From positions 2,294,001 to 2,358,000 of the forward strand of contig NZ_CP058601.1 of the NCBI RefSeq assembly GCF_013402815.2: a stretch of DNA of 64,000 bases, given 5' to 3'. The notes beneath the pieces are model-generated. The model searched no databases. It was given only the letters and a program-made list of their open reading frames with translations, and was not told where the DNA came from. Within the stretch, counting starts at the first letter, position 1. Every line of letters starts with the position of its first letter. Below, piece by piece: positions 53,445-63,211 of this stretch. Source of the DNA: Natrinema halophilum. Lineage in GTDB: Archaea > Halobacteriota > Halobacteria > Halobacteriales > Natrialbaceae. A program made the translations under genes and the position numbers.

Positions 53445-54124
53445 AACTGCACCGCAATCCCCGTCTGCTTTTCGACGGCGTCGTGGCTCCAAAACCGTAT
53501 CCGGTCGGTTTTTAGATGATGCTAAAGATTAAGTTGATGTGGCCTAAAATAGAGCGCGTGAACGGAGGTGATCAATCCACGAATCCAGCGCGACCTATCC
53601 CGTCAGTTACTGCTACAAAACGTGACCGTGCCCGGTCGTAGCAGCCAGGTAGACAGCGGACGCCGACTGAAAGTTGCGAGACGTCGTCTCACACGTGGTC
53701 AGCCCTCGTAACCGACGGTCGGCAACGAGCTCCTGACGTCCGAAAAACCCCGCTGTTTTGATGGATACTCCTCGACGAGCCGCAGTGCTCGATGACTCCC
53801 GAAGCGAATGGAACGATAGTGAGCGGCGGCTGGCGCGAACGGATTCGAGTCGCCGTGACAGGGGACGGTGACCGACGAGTCCGAACAGAGAAGAACGAGT
53901 TACCTGGGCCGGTACGAGCCCTCGCTTCAACCGAAGCCGCCGAAGGCGCGGCCCCTTAGATATTTCACCGATCCATATCGAGGGTGTTCGACCCCCTTAC
54001 AATCTCACAATCGACGAGCCGATCGGCGGGCGAAGGCATCAACCTGGTTACCGGGCATGGCAACCGCCGCGTTGGTGGTCCAGTAGCCGTCCGTCGAAAA
54101 CGATCGCAGCCGAATATCTCCGTT
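53445..54124. other. Intergenic, about 680 bases, with a perfect SD sequence
   Basis: Between the AhpD-like gene and the gltB stop. Bases 53508-53555 are AT-rich. At 53564-53573 GGAGGTGATC is a perfect complement of the archaeal 16S 3' end, yet no ATG frame follows; short GTG frames of 27 and 47 codons are possible but not convincing. No tRNA could be folded in the part around 53950-54000. Confidence 0.5.
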
Positions 54125-57100
54125 TCAGTCGTCGCTCGCTGCAAAGCTGGCCGATTCAGTCTCGAGGTCTGCCTCGGGCATGCCGGGGAGTTCGTTACGG
54201 ACGTCGTCCGATCCCTGCTCCGTGATCGCCTCGTGGTAGGCGTCGGGCATGACCTTCACGAAGGCATCGAGGGCGCGCTCCCAGTTCTCGAGGAGGCGCT
54301 GACCGCGCTCGGAGCCGGTGTACGCCACGTGATTTTCGACCAGCCGGCGCAGCATCTGCTCGTCTTTCTCCTCGAGGTCCTCGTGGAGGGACACCATTCC
54401 GGTGTTGGCTTTCGCCGCGAACTCGTCGTCAGGGTCGTAGACGTAGGCGACGCCGCCGGACATCCCGGCGGCGAAGTTCTTACCGGTGTCGCCCAGTACG
54501 GCGACGACGCCGCCGGTCATGTACTCACAGCCGTGATCGCCGACGCCTTCCGCGACGGCTTTCGCACCGGAGTTGCGGACGGCGAAGCGTTCTCCGGCGA
54601 CGCCGTTTACGTACAACTGCCCGTCGGTCGCACCGTAGAGCGCGACGTTACCGATCGCGACGTTTTCGGTGGGATCGTAGGCTGCTGTTTTGGGGGTCCG
54701 AACCGTGAGCTTGCCCCCCGAAAGCCCCTTGCCGACGTAGTCGTTGGCGCTCCCGTTCAGGTGCATCGAGACGCCGCTCGCGAGGAACGCACCGAAGCTC
54801 TGGCCGGCGGTCCCTTCGAGATCCACGGTGATCGTGTCCTCGGGGAGGCCGGGTTCGCCGTAGCGGCTGGTGATGCGATTCGAGAGCATCGCGCCGACGG
54901 TTCGGTCGATGTTCGAGACCGTCGTCTCGAGCGAGACCGGGTCCTGATTTTCGATCGCGTCGGCCGCGGCCTCGATGAGGTCCCGGTCGAGTTGGTCCTC
55001 GAGTTCGTGGTCTTGGTCGCGGATCTTTCGGCGAACGTCGCTGCCAGGGTCGGCGAGGACTTCCGAGAGGTCGACGTTCCGTGCCTTCGGGTGGTCGACG
55101 TCGTCGCGTTGTTCCAGGACGTCGACCTGGCCGATCATCTCGTCGACGGTGTGGAAGCCGAGTTCGGCCATGATCTCACGGAGTTCCTGCGCGATGAACG
55201 TCATGTAGTTGATGACGTGTTCGGGCTCGCCGGGGAACCGTTTGCGCAAGTCCTCGCGCTGGGTGGCGACGCCGACCGGGCAGGTGTTTTTGTGACACTG
55301 CCGGGCCATCACGCAACCGCCGGTGACCAGCGACGCGGTACCGAAGATGTACTCCTCTGCGCCGAGCAGAGCCGCGACCGCCACGTCGCGGCCGGTCTTC
55401 ATGCCGCCGTCGGTGGAGACGCGGATGCGGTCGCGGAGGCCGGTCGCACAGAGCATCTGGTTGGCCTCGGCGAGGCCGAGCTCCCAGGGGAGGCCGGCGC
55501 TCTTGATCGAGGTCCGCGGCGAGGCACCCGTTCCGCCGGAGTGGCCCGAGATGTGGACGACATCGGCGTTCGCCTTTGCGACGCCAGCGGCGACCGTACC
55601 GATGCCGGCCTCGGAGACGAGCTTGACGTTGATGTCGGCGTCCTCGTTCGCAGCTTTGAGGTCGAATATCAGCTGTTTGAGGTCCTCGATGGAGTAGATA
55701 TCGTGCAACGGCGGTGGGGAGATGAGTCCCACGCCGGGGGTCGATTTCCGGACGTGGGCGATCATCTCGTTGACCTTCGAACCCGGGAGATGGCCACCTT
55801 CGCCGGGCTTCGATCCCTGTGCCATCTTGATCTGCAGTTCGTCCGCGTTCGAGAGGTACGTCGAGGTGACGCCGAAGCGGCCCGAGGCGACCTGCTTGAC
55901 GTTGCACTCGCGTTCGGTGTTGAACCGCTCCGGCGGCTCGCCGCCTTCGCCCGAGTTCGACTTGCCGCCGAGGCGGTTCATCGCGATCGAGTTGTTCTCG
56001 TGGGCCTCCGGCGAGAGCGACCCGAGTGACATCGCCGCGGTGGAAAAACGCTGGACGATGTCCTTGATCGGTTCGACATCCTCGAGCGGGATCGGGTCGC
56101 GTTCGGAGTCGAACTCGAGCAGGCCACGAAGCGTCTGAAGGTTCTGTTGTTGATCGTTGATCAGTTCGGCGAATTCCTGATAGCGCTCGTAGTCGTTCGA
56201 GCGGACGGCCTGCTGGAGCGCGCCGACGGTCTGGGGGTTCCACTGGTGGTAGATCCCGTCGGATCGGTGTTCGAACTCGCCGTGTCGGTCGAGATCGGGT
56301 TCGTCGCCGTCGGGGCTACCGAAGCCGGTCTCGTGGCGCTCGCGGAGGTCTTCTTCGATTTCGGCGAGGCCGATCCCGCCCGTACGGTTCTCGGTGCCCT
56401 CGAAGTATTCCTCGACGAGGTCGGAGTCGAGGCCGACGGCCTCGAAGATCTGGGCACCCTGGTAGCTCTCGACCGTCGAGATTCCCATTTTAGCCATGAT
56501 CTTCAGGAGCCCGTCCTCGACCGCGCCGACGTAGGCGTCGATGGCGACTCCCGTGTCTGCGCCGTCGGGGCCGGCGGTGATGTCGTCGATCGTCTGGAAG
56601 GCCAGGTACGGGTTGACCGCGCCCGCGCCGTAGCCGACCAGCGTCGCGAAGTGGTGGACTGTCCGCGGGTCGGCCGACTCAACCACGAGGCCGACGTGAT
56701 TGCGCAATCCGTTGCGCACGAGATGGTGGTGGACGGCACCGGTCGCCAGCAGGCTCGGAATCGCGACCCGATCTTCGTCGATGCCGCGGTCCGAGAGGAC
56801 GATGACGTCGTAGCCCGCCTCGATCGCGTCGACGGCGTCCGCTCGGACGCGTTCGATCGCCGACTCGAGGTCGCACCCGAGATCCTCGCTCGTGGATTCG
56901 TAGGTGAGATCGATCGTCGCCGCGGTGATTCCGTTGGCCGAACAGTCGCGAATGGACTCGAGTTCGGCGTCAGTCAGGACGGGCGAATCGAGGACGAGCT
57001 GTCGGGCGTGTTCGGACGATTCGTCGAGCAGATTGCGCTGGAAGCCGAGTCGGCTCTCCATCGAGGTGACGAGTTCCTCGCGGATGTAATCGAGCGGTGG

Positions 57101-58735
57101 ATTGGTGACCTGCGCGAACAGCTGCTTGAAGTACGAGAAGAGCGGCCGATTGAACTCCGTCAGCACCGACAGCGGCGTGTCGTCGCCCATCGATCCGACG
57201 GGGTCTTTGCCCTTCTGGGTCATCGGTTCGATCATGTTCTCGAGTTCGTCGTGCGTGTAGCCGAAGGTCGCCTGGTGCGCACGCAGGCTCGAGAGTTCTT
57301 CCCGGGGCGTCGGGTCGGTCGTGGTCCGGATGTCATCGAGGTGAACCTGCTCCCGGGCGACCCACTCGCCGTATCGGTCGTCGGTCAGGTCCTCGAAGAC
57401 CTCCTCGTCGGGAATGACGCGGCCCTCGGCGGGATCAGCGAGAAACAGCTGACCCGGCTGGAGGCGGCCACGCTCCTCGATGTTTTCGGGCTCGGTCTCG
57501 AGCGCGCCGGCCTCGCTGGCCATGATCAGTCGATTATCCGTCGTCACGTCGTATCTGCACGGTCGCAATCCGTTGCGATCGAGGACGGCGCCGACCCGTT
57601 CGCCGTCGGTCGCCGCGACCAGTGCGGGACCGTCCCACGGCTCGACGAGCGACGCGTGGAAATCGTACCAGTCCTTCCGATCGGGGTCCATCGCGTCGTC
57701 GCCACGCCAGGCCTCGGGAACGAGCATCCGCAGGGCGTGTTCGAGGTCGCGCCCGTCTTGCATGAGCAACTCGAGGGCGTTATCGACGCTTGCGGTGTCG
57801 GACTGGTCGGGGTCGTCAATGATCGGCTTGACCGCCTCGAGGTCGTCGAGAACGTCGCTCTCGATGTCGGTTTCGCGGGCGCGCATCCAGTTGATGTTGC
57901 CCTGGATGGTGTTGAACTCGCCGTTGTGGATGATGTTTCGGTAGGGATGAGCGAGGTGCCAGGCACCGAGCGTGTTCGTCGAGAACCGCTCGTGAACCAT
58001 CGCGAACGTCGATTCCATCCGTTCGTCGGTCAGGTCGGGGTAGTACGCGGGGACCTGCACGCCCTTGAGCAAGCCCTTGTAGACGATCGTTTTCGAGTCG
58101 AGCGAGCAGACGTAGAAGCGATTGGCGCTGTCGGGGTCGATCCCCTCGGCGGCGTCTCCGCTGGCGTCGCTATCGGAATCTCGGTGAGCGCGTTGCTCGA
58201 CGGTGTTCTCGAGCGCACGACGGGCGACGTAGAGTCGACGGTCGAAATCGTCGCCGGAGATGTCGTCTTCGGGTGCGACAGCGACCTGCCAGACGTCTGG
58301 TTCCGAGTCGACGGCCGTCTGCCCGAGGTCCTCGTTGTTGGTCGGAACGTTACGCCACTCGAGAGCGGCTAGACCGTAGGTGTCGAACGTTTCCTCGACG
58401 AGCGAGACGAGGTCGTCGCGTGCCGCGGAGTCCTGGGGGAAAAAGAGCGAGCCGACGGCGTAGGTATCCGGAAGATCAGCTTCGAGAACGTCCTGGAAAA
58501 ACGAATCGGGCGTCTGGAGCATGATACCGGCCCCGTCGCCGGTGTCTTTTTCCGCACCGGTCGTTCCGCGGTGTTCGAGATTGCTAAGTAGGTCGAGGCC
58601 GTCTTCGACGACGTCGTGACCGCCGTTTCCGTCGAGGTCCATGACGACGCCGACGCCGCAGTTTGATCGGGCGTCCGTCGGGTCGGCGAGCCCCTGCGAA
58701 CGCTCAGCGGGAGGCGATACGTGTGACTGTGACAT
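54125..58735 (-). CDS. gltB: Glutamate synthase large subunit (GOGAT)
   Basis: The 1536-residue enzyme turns 2-oxoglutarate and glutamine into two glutamates. The glutaminase nucleophile is Cys26 in ARSNCGVGVVMDL, so a 25-residue N-terminal propeptide is expected to be removed. Then come the glutaminase domain (to about 430), the central domain, the FMN domain (ISPPPLHDIYSIEDL, SGHSGGTGASPRTS, DGGMKTGRDVAVAALLGAE), the 3Fe-4S cluster region CVMARQCHKNTCPVGVATQ and the C-terminal GxGxG helix (ILGDTGKNFAAGMSGG). All domains are present. No gltD small subunit follows, so ferredoxin may be the donor. A strong TATA-like box lies 25 bases upstream of the ATG. Confidence 0.97.
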   Translation of the reverse strand: MSQSHVSPPAERSQGLADPTDARSNCGVGVVMDLDGNGGHDVVEDGLDLLSNLEHRGTTGAEKDTGDGAGIMLQTPDSFFQDVLEADLPDTYAVGSLFFPQDSAARDDLVSLVEETFDTYGLAALEWRNVPTNNEDLGQTAVDSEPDVWQVAVAPEDDISGDDFDRRLYVARRALENTVEQRAHRDSDSDASGDAAEGIDPDSANRFYVCSLDSKTIVYKGLLKGVQVPAYYPDLTDERMESTFAMVHERFSTNTLGAWHLAHPYRNIIHNGEFNTIQGNINWMRARETDIESDVLDDLEAVKPIIDDPDQSDTASVDNALELLMQDGRDLEHALRMLVPEAWRGDDAMDPDRKDWYDFHASLVEPWDGPALVAATDGERVGAVLDRNGLRPCRYDVTTDNRLIMASEAGALETEPENIEERGRLQPGQLFLADPAEGRVIPDEEVFEDLTDDRYGEWVAREQVHLDDIRTTTDPTPREELSSLRAHQATFGYTHDELENMIEPMTQKGKDPVGSMGDDTPLSVLTEFNRPLFSYFKQLFAQVTNPPLDYIREELVTSMESRLGFQRNLLDESSEHARQLVLDSPVLTDAELESIRDCSANGITAATIDLTYESTSEDLGCDLESAIERVRADAVDAIEAGYDVIVLSDRGIDEDRVAIPSLLATGAVHHHLVRNGLRNHVGLVVESADPRTVHHFATLVGYGAGAVNPYLAFQTIDDITAGPDGADTGVAIDAYVGAVEDGLLKIMAKMGISTVESYQGAQIFEAVGLDSDLVEEYFEGTENRTGGIGLAEIEEDLRERHETGFGSPDGDEPDLDRHGEFEHRSDGIYHQWNPQTVGALQQAVRSNDYERYQEFAELINDQQQNLQTLRGLLEFDSERDPIPLEDVEPIKDIVQRFSTAAMSLGSLSPEAHENNSIAMNRLGGKSNSGEGGEPPERFNTERECNVKQVASGRFGVTSTYLSNADELQIKMAQGSKPGEGGHLPGSKVNEMIAHVRKSTPGVGLISPPPLHDIYSIEDLKQLIFDLKAANEDADINVKLVSEAGIGTVAAGVAKANADVVHISGHSGGTGASPRTSIKSAGLPWELGLAEANQMLCATGLRDRIRVSTDGGMKTGRDVAVAALLGAEEYIFGTASLVTGGCVMARQCHKNTCPVGVATQREDLRKRFPGEPEHVINYMTFIAQELREIMAELGFHTVDEMIGQVDVLEQRDDVDHPKARNVDLSEVLADPGSDVRRKIRDQDHELEDQLDRDLIEAAADAIENQDPVSLETTVSNIDRTVGAMLSNRITSRYGEPGLPEDTITVDLEGTAGQSFGAFLASGVSMHLNGSANDYVGKGLSGGKLTVRTPKTAAYDPTENVAIGNVALYGATDGQLYVNGVAGERFAVRNSGAKAVAEGVGDHGCEYMTGGVVAVLGDTGKNFAAGMSGGVAYVYDPDDEFAAKANTGMVSLHEDLEEKDEQMLRRLVENHVAYTGSERGQRLLENWERALDAFVKVMPDAYHEAITEQGSDDVRNELPGMPEADLETESASFAASDD

Positions 58736-58755
58736 ACGCAGCCCTAGCTGGAACG

Positions 58756-58763
58756 GATATAAG
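58756..58763 (-). promoter_or_regulatory. TATA-like box of gltB
   Basis: CTTATATC on the minus strand, centred 25 bases before the ATG at 58735, for a leaderless transcript. A second AT-rich box (TTTATAATAC) lies at 58787-58796, so two transcript starts are possible, as would suit nitrogen control. Confidence 0.55.
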
Positions 58764-59250
58764 AGGCTAACCCATAATGACTGAGTGTATTATAAACACA
58801 TACATACGGATATAAGGTGTAGAGACACACCTTAGTTTCTGTCGCCGGAGCCGGTCCCGAGATGGCTCTCGAGGGAGCAAGCGACACCCCGGTCGCGGAA
58901 TGAACGAACCATCGAATTTCCGCTACCGTGGAAGAAAACTTCCCGGTAGCGGACAAATGTCAGAAGCACGCAGTGTCCACCCACCAAAGTGAACACTACG
59001 AGCCTGTAGTTGCGCTTCCCCGTGTAAGCAACCTCTGGTTAAACAGTTAGGTAGCTATGGCCGGATGCCGGTTTTTTCCGTTCCCGTCTCGCTAAAATAG
59101 ACGCGTCTGGTTCAGCAGTGAGGGCGAACACGTCGCGAAGCCACCGCAACTCGAGCGGGCCCGGTGAGGCGACAGGTAATGGCATTCACCCACTATTTCC
59201 GCGTTCCTCGTAGTGAGTTGAAATAGCCTTCGCTGTGGGTACTGCAACCG
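58764..59250. other. Intergenic region upstream of gltB
   Basis: About 490 bases between gltB and the end of proS, both on the minus strand. The part next to gltB (58770-58830) is AT-rich and promoter-like. The rest has no convincing frame, repeat or RNA gene. Confidence 0.5.
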
Positions 59251-60732
59251 CTAATACGATTTCGCGAAATATGCGATTTCGTCGGCGGAGTCTCCGCAGA
59301 CGCCACACTCATCCGATTCCGGTTCGACGACTTCGCCCCCCGACTTTCCGCCCTCGTCGGTCAGGGGCTGGAGAACTATCTCCGCGGCGATCTTCTCCTT
59401 GATCACCTCCTCGCAGGCCTCATCGCCGCACCATGGAGTCTTTACGTAGCCACCGTGTTTGCCGATCGTTCCGAGGATGTCTTCGGGGCTGTGGGCTTCG
59501 CGGACGTTCTCTTCGACATTTTCCTCGGCCGCTTCGTAGAGTTTGTCGTATATTTCGTCCAGATGCTCGTCGACCGCATCGACGACGTCGTCCCGATCTT
59601 CGACGGTATCTTCGTTGTCCGGTCTGTGGACGGCCGTGACTTCCTCGTCGTCGACCTCGTGAGGTCCGATCTCGAGTCGAAGCGGGACGCCGTTGAGTTC
59701 GTGTTCGTTGAACTTGAAGCCGGGATTGCGCTCGTCGCGATCGTCGAGTTCGACGCGGAACCCAGCCGCTTCGAGGTCGTCAGCGATCGCTCGCGAGTAC
59801 TCGAGCACGTCGTCTTTCGTGTCCTCCTGCCAGATAGGGACGATGACGACCTGCGTCGGTGCGATCGTCGGCGGGAGGACCAGCCCCTGGTCGTCGGAGT
59901 GGGTCATGATGAGCGCCCCGATCGCTCGCCAGGAGAGTCCCCAGGAAGTGGTGTAGGCCGTCTGCTCCTCTTCGTCCTCGGCGACGAAAGTGATGTCGAA
60001 CGCCTCGGCGAAGCTCTGACCGAGGTTGTGGCTGGTCGCCCCCTGGACGGACTTCCCGTCGGGCATGAGCGCCTCGACGGTCGTCGTCGTGTCTGCACCA
60101 GGGAACTTGTCGTGTTCGGGTTTCTTGCCGCGCAATACCGGAATCGCCAGGACGTCCTCGTACACGCGCTCGTACTGGCCGAGCCGAGTCCAAACCTCCT
60201 CCCACGCGCCCTCGTTGCTGGCGTGGGCAGTGTGGCCCTCCTGCCACATGAACTCCTTCGTGCGGAAGAACGGCTTCGTCTCCGTCGCCTCCCAGCGGAC
60301 GACCGAACACCACTGGTTGAGGCGAAGCGGCAGATCGCGGTGACTGCGGGTCCAGTCGGCCATGAACGGCGCGATGATGGATTCGCTCGTCGGTCTGACC
60401 GCGAGGCGTTCCTCGAGTTCTTCGTGGCCGCCCTGCGTCACCCACGCGACTTCGGGATCGAATCCCTCGACGATGTCTTTTTCCCGCTCGAGGAAGCTCT
60501 CCGGGATGAACATCGGGAAGTAGACGTTATCGACGCCGGTTTCCTTGAACCAGCCGTCGAGTGCGTTCTGGATTCCTTCCCAGAGCGCGTATCCGCGGGG
60601 CTTCGTGACGATGAACCCGCCCATGGGGGCGTAATCGGCGAGATCGGCCTTCTGGACGACCTCGGCGTACCATTCGCCGGGTTTGTGCGATTTCGACTCG
60701 GTGATTCCGAGTTCCTGACTCTCGTCGCTCAT
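59251..60732 (-). CDS. proS: Prolyl-tRNA synthetase, archaeal/eukaryotic type
   Basis: The 493-residue class II synthetase charges tRNA-Pro. Motif 1 proline lies in DNVYFPMFIPESFL; motif 2 in VVRWEATETKPFFRTKEFMWQEGHTAHA; RPTSESIIAPFMADW binds proline; motif 3 is GLSWRAIGALIMTHSDDQGLVLPP. The anticodon domain follows, and the C-terminal zinc-like domain has WCGDEACEEVIKEK and CGVCGDSADEIAYFAKSY, ending in the Tyr typical of this type. No bacterial editing insertion is present. A stand-alone gene. Confidence 0.97.
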   Translation of the reverse strand: MSDESQELGITESKSHKPGEWYAEVVQKADLADYAPMGGFIVTKPRGYALWEGIQNALDGWFKETGVDNVYFPMFIPESFLEREKDIVEGFDPEVAWVTQGGHEELEERLAVRPTSESIIAPFMADWTRSHRDLPLRLNQWCSVVRWEATETKPFFRTKEFMWQEGHTAHASNEGAWEEVWTRLGQYERVYEDVLAIPVLRGKKPEHDKFPGADTTTTVEALMPDGKSVQGATSHNLGQSFAEAFDITFVAEDEEEQTAYTTSWGLSWRAIGALIMTHSDDQGLVLPPTIAPTQVVIVPIWQEDTKDDVLEYSRAIADDLEAAGFRVELDDRDERNPGFKFNEHELNGVPLRLEIGPHEVDDEEVTAVHRPDNEDTVEDRDDVVDAVDEHLDEIYDKLYEAAEENVEENVREAHSPEDILGTIGKHGGYVKTPWCGDEACEEVIKEKIAAEIVLQPLTDEGGKSGGEVVEPESDECGVCGDSADEIAYFAKSY

Positions 60733-60839
60733 TAATTCGACTCTCAGGCAGCGCGGGCTTAAACCATGCGAAGGCCGGACGCCGACGTGGGACGTCTCAC
60801 GAGGCCGAACCGGGGCACGGCGTCGGGTCCGTCCGTCGA

Positions 60840-61190
60840 TCAGCCGCCGTCGCAGTCGAGTCGTTCCCCACGGGTGTATCTCCCGTGAAACGCGAGCATG
60901 TCGAATCCCATCCCCGCCAGCGAGAGTCCGCCGACGCCCACCAGGAGAACATAGATGGGACTATCACTCCCGCTGAGTCCGATCGGTAGCGAGCAGCCGA
61001 TCAGGACGTCCCCGGCACCGGTCCAGCGGTACCATGCAAGGCGGTCGGTCAGTCTCGTCTCGGTCGCTGCCACGATGTGGAAGGCACCGCCCAACCCGAT
61101 CAACACCGATTGCCCAAGAAGAACCCGTTCCTCCATCACATCGATACCGAGCAGAACGAGGGTGACACTGCCGACGAAAAGCATGAACAA
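60840..61190 (-). CDS. Small four-span membrane protein, N-terminus unclear
   Basis: The 116-residue frame has four hydrophobic stretches (about 1-18, 26-41, 58-76 and 80-98) and a short hydrophilic Cys-containing tail. No family is recognised. The start is unclear: the frame begins at a TTG in the middle of the first span. An ATG at 61230 in another frame would give MNDRRNP before joining LSAAVGLFMLF if one base were added near 61215. This suggests either a frameshift mutation or a wrong base in the sequence. Shown from the TTG. Confidence 0.55.
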   Translation of the reverse strand: MFMLFVGSVTLVLLGIDVMEERVLLGQSVLIGLGGAFHIVAATETRLTDRLAWYRWTGAGDVLIGCSLPIGLSGSDSPIYVLLVGVGGLSLAGMGFDMLAFHGRYTRGERLDCDGG

Positions 61191-61379
61191 CCCGACGGCG
61201 GCACTGAGTTTGGGTTACGACGGTCGTTCATACGGCCTCCGGCGTCGATCGGAAGCGTCGGTTTCGCGTGAGGAAATGCATTGTTTCATATTCACTCGTA
61301 CTGTACTTAACCATTGGTGGGATGTGTTCGCCTTCGCTGTGAACGGTAAACGAACGGCCAGTTTCATCCGGTTCTCGCA

Positions 61380-61387
61380 GTTTTATG
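61380..61387 (+). promoter_or_regulatory. TATA-like box of the quinone oxidoreductase gene
   Basis: TTTTTATG-like bases (GTTTTATG) centred about 31 bases before the ATG at 61415, for a leaderless transcript; argues against the ATG at 61385. Confidence 0.5.
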
Positions 61388-61414
61388 CGATCGACTGGCG
61401 TACGAACGAACGGA

Positions 61415-62389
61415 ATGAAAGCAATCGAAGTCGACGCATACGGTGACAGCGACGAACTCTCGGTCGTCGACGTACAGATGCCAGAACCGGACGCGGGTGA
61501 GGTTCGAATCGACATCGAAGCGGCGGGGATCAATTTCGCGGACATCATGCAGCGACGCGGCCACTACCCCGGCGGACCAGAGCCACCGTACGTCCCCGGC
61601 ATGGAAGCCGCAGGGACGGTCAACGCGGTCGGCGAGGGGGTCGACGACCTCGAGGTTGGCGACCGCGTCGTCACGATGCTCGACACCGGCGGGTACGCGG
61701 AATACGCCACTGCCGACGCCGGAATGCTCTTTCCGGTTCCGGACGAGATGAGCCTCGAGGCGGCCGCCGGCTTCCCGGTCCAGTTTCTCACTGCCCACGC
61801 CTGCCTCTTCGAGTGGGGTGGACTCGAGGAGGGCGAATCGGTACTGATCCAGGCTGCAGCCGGTGGCGTCGGAACGGCAGCCGTCCAGTTAGCGTCGAAC
61901 GCCGGCGCGGAGGTCTTCGGGACCGCAAGCACGCAAGAGAAGTTGGACCTCGCATCGGACCTCGGCTGTGACCACCCGATCAACTATACGGAGACGGATT
62001 TCCGCGAGGTCATCGACGATGAGACCAATGGCGATGGAGTCGACCTCGTCCTCGAGAGCGTTGGCGACGACGTCTTCGAGCGCAGCCTCGATGCGATGGC
62101 ACACTTCGGACGCATGGTCACGTACGGCGTCGCAAGCGGCGTCCCCGCGGAGGTCAGTAATCAGCGCCTGCTCTTCGAAAACAAGACCGTCAAAGGCTTC
62201 CACCTCGGGCAGGCCGCCACGCACGATCCGGGACGAGTAATGCAGGCCGTGCCCGATCTCACGGAAGGACTCGCAAGCGGTGACCTCGAAGTTATCCTCG
62301 GCAAGTCGTTCGCGCTCGAAGACGCCGCCGAGGCCCACCAGTACATCGAGGACCGGAAGAGTTCCGGGAAGGTCGTTCTGCAGCCATGA
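61415..62389 (+). CDS. Quinone oxidoreductase-like MDR protein
   Basis: The 324-residue protein is a medium-chain dehydrogenase/reductase without zinc ligands, as in NADPH:quinone reductases. It has an N-terminal GroES-like domain (AGINFADIMQRRGHYPGGP, PYVPGMEAAGTV, VGDRVV) and the Rossmann domain with LIQAAAGGVGTAAVQLA around 150-166. The late part HFGRMVTYGVASG and FENKTVKGFHLG also fits. The likely substrates are quinones or enones with NADPH; true specificity is unknown. Start set by the TATA-like box. Confidence 0.93.
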   Translation: MKAIEVDAYGDSDELSVVDVQMPEPDAGEVRIDIEAAGINFADIMQRRGHYPGGPEPPYVPGMEAAGTVNAVGEGVDDLEVGDRVVTMLDTGGYAEYATADAGMLFPVPDEMSLEAAAGFPVQFLTAHACLFEWGGLEEGESVLIQAAAGGVGTAAVQLASNAGAEVFGTASTQEKLDLASDLGCDHPINYTETDFREVIDDETNGDGVDLVLESVGDDVFERSLDAMAHFGRMVTYGVASGVPAEVSNQRLLFENKTVKGFHLGQAATHDPGRVMQAVPDLTEGLASGDLEVILGKSFALEDAAEAHQYIEDRKSSGKVVLQP

Positions 62390-62537
62390 GAGTGTGGGGA
62401 ATCTACTTCGAGTAATCAAGTATACGTCCGCAACGCTTGTATACAATGCAAAGGCGGTACTGTGCGCCGAATCAGTACGCGAGGATTCTCGAGAAATTCG
62501 ATTTCCTCGGCGAGACGCAGGGAACTGTTTCGAGACG

Positions 62538-63068
62538 TTACTGCCCCCTCGCTCCGTCAAACGAGACGCCCCACTCGAGGTCGGAGTCGACGAACGCGGC
62601 TTCGTCCAGCGGCTCGCCGCCCTCGAACCGTAACTCCGCAGTGACAGATCGTCCCTCGAGGACGCCGGGCAGCCAGAGCCGGTCGTCCTCCCACATCTGA
62701 TCGTAGGGCACCTCGTCGACGGGGACCCACTCCGGATGCGCCTCATCGGAGGATGTGGGCTCGCCGCCGAACGAGCGAGTTCGGTAGACGTGACAGAACG
62801 TGTGGTCTTCGCCGTCGAGCAAAAACCGGAGTTCGCCCGCCTTCTCGAGGTCCCGTACCTCGAGACCGACCTCTTCGCGCGTCTCGCGGATGGCACACTT
62901 CCGTGGGCCCTCCCCGGGTTCGCACTTGCCGCCAGGCCCGTTGTACCACCCCTCGCCCAGACCGCGGCGTTTCTCGATAAGGAGTACCTCGCGTAACGTG
63001 TCGCCGTCCGTGGCGGCACCCTCGCTATCGTCGTCACGGAGCGGGAAGCAAAGCGTCGCCTCGATCAT
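62538..63068 (-). CDS. NUDIX hydrolase
   Basis: The 176-residue protein begins MIEATLCFPLRDD and has LREVLLIEKRRGLGEGWYNGPGG in pieces, followed by the NUDIX box GGKCEPGEGPRKCAIRETREEVGLE (G-x5-E-x7-REUxEExGU) at about 55-77. The pattern GWYNGPGGK is that of the 8-oxo-dGTP/MTH1-like subgroup, so nucleotide-pool cleaning is a fair inference. ATG at 63068 was chosen because AGCCTTATTT lies 26 bases upstream and the upstream frame is basic. Just 143 bases downstream of the agmatinase stop on the same strand. Confidence 0.9.
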   Translation of the reverse strand: MIEATLCFPLRDDDSEGAATDGDTLREVLLIEKRRGLGEGWYNGPGGKCEPGEGPRKCAIRETREEVGLEVRDLEKAGELRFLLDGEDHTFCHVYRTRSFGGEPTSSDEAHPEWVPVDEVPYDQMWEDDRLWLPGVLEGRSVTAELRFEGGEPLDEAAFVDSDLEWGVSFDGARGQ

Positions 63069-63090
63069 ATCCGTCAGTTCGTTCGGAGCG

Positions 63091-63096
63091 AAATAA
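63091..63096 (-). promoter_or_regulatory. TATA-like box of the NUDIX gene
   Basis: TTATTT on the minus strand centred 26 bases before the ATG at 63068; it decides the start. Confidence 0.5.
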
Positions 63097-63211
63097 GGCT
63101 GTACGCTCGCTCGAGTCCGCCCAGCACAGCGGTCAGCGGTAACGTGATTCCGAAACGTCGTCACACGTACACTCGACGTGGACCGATGATCACGGCGACG
63201 AGTACGTCGGC

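Noticed and set aside
53940-54020. tRNA-like T-arm (GTGTTCGACC)
   Set aside because: The stem next to the loop does not pair and no acceptor or anticodon arm could be found.
54000-58372. Very long plus-strand frames (681 and 741 codons) antisense to gltB
   Set aside because: They mirror the codon bias of gltB; no domain, and gltB itself is beyond doubt.
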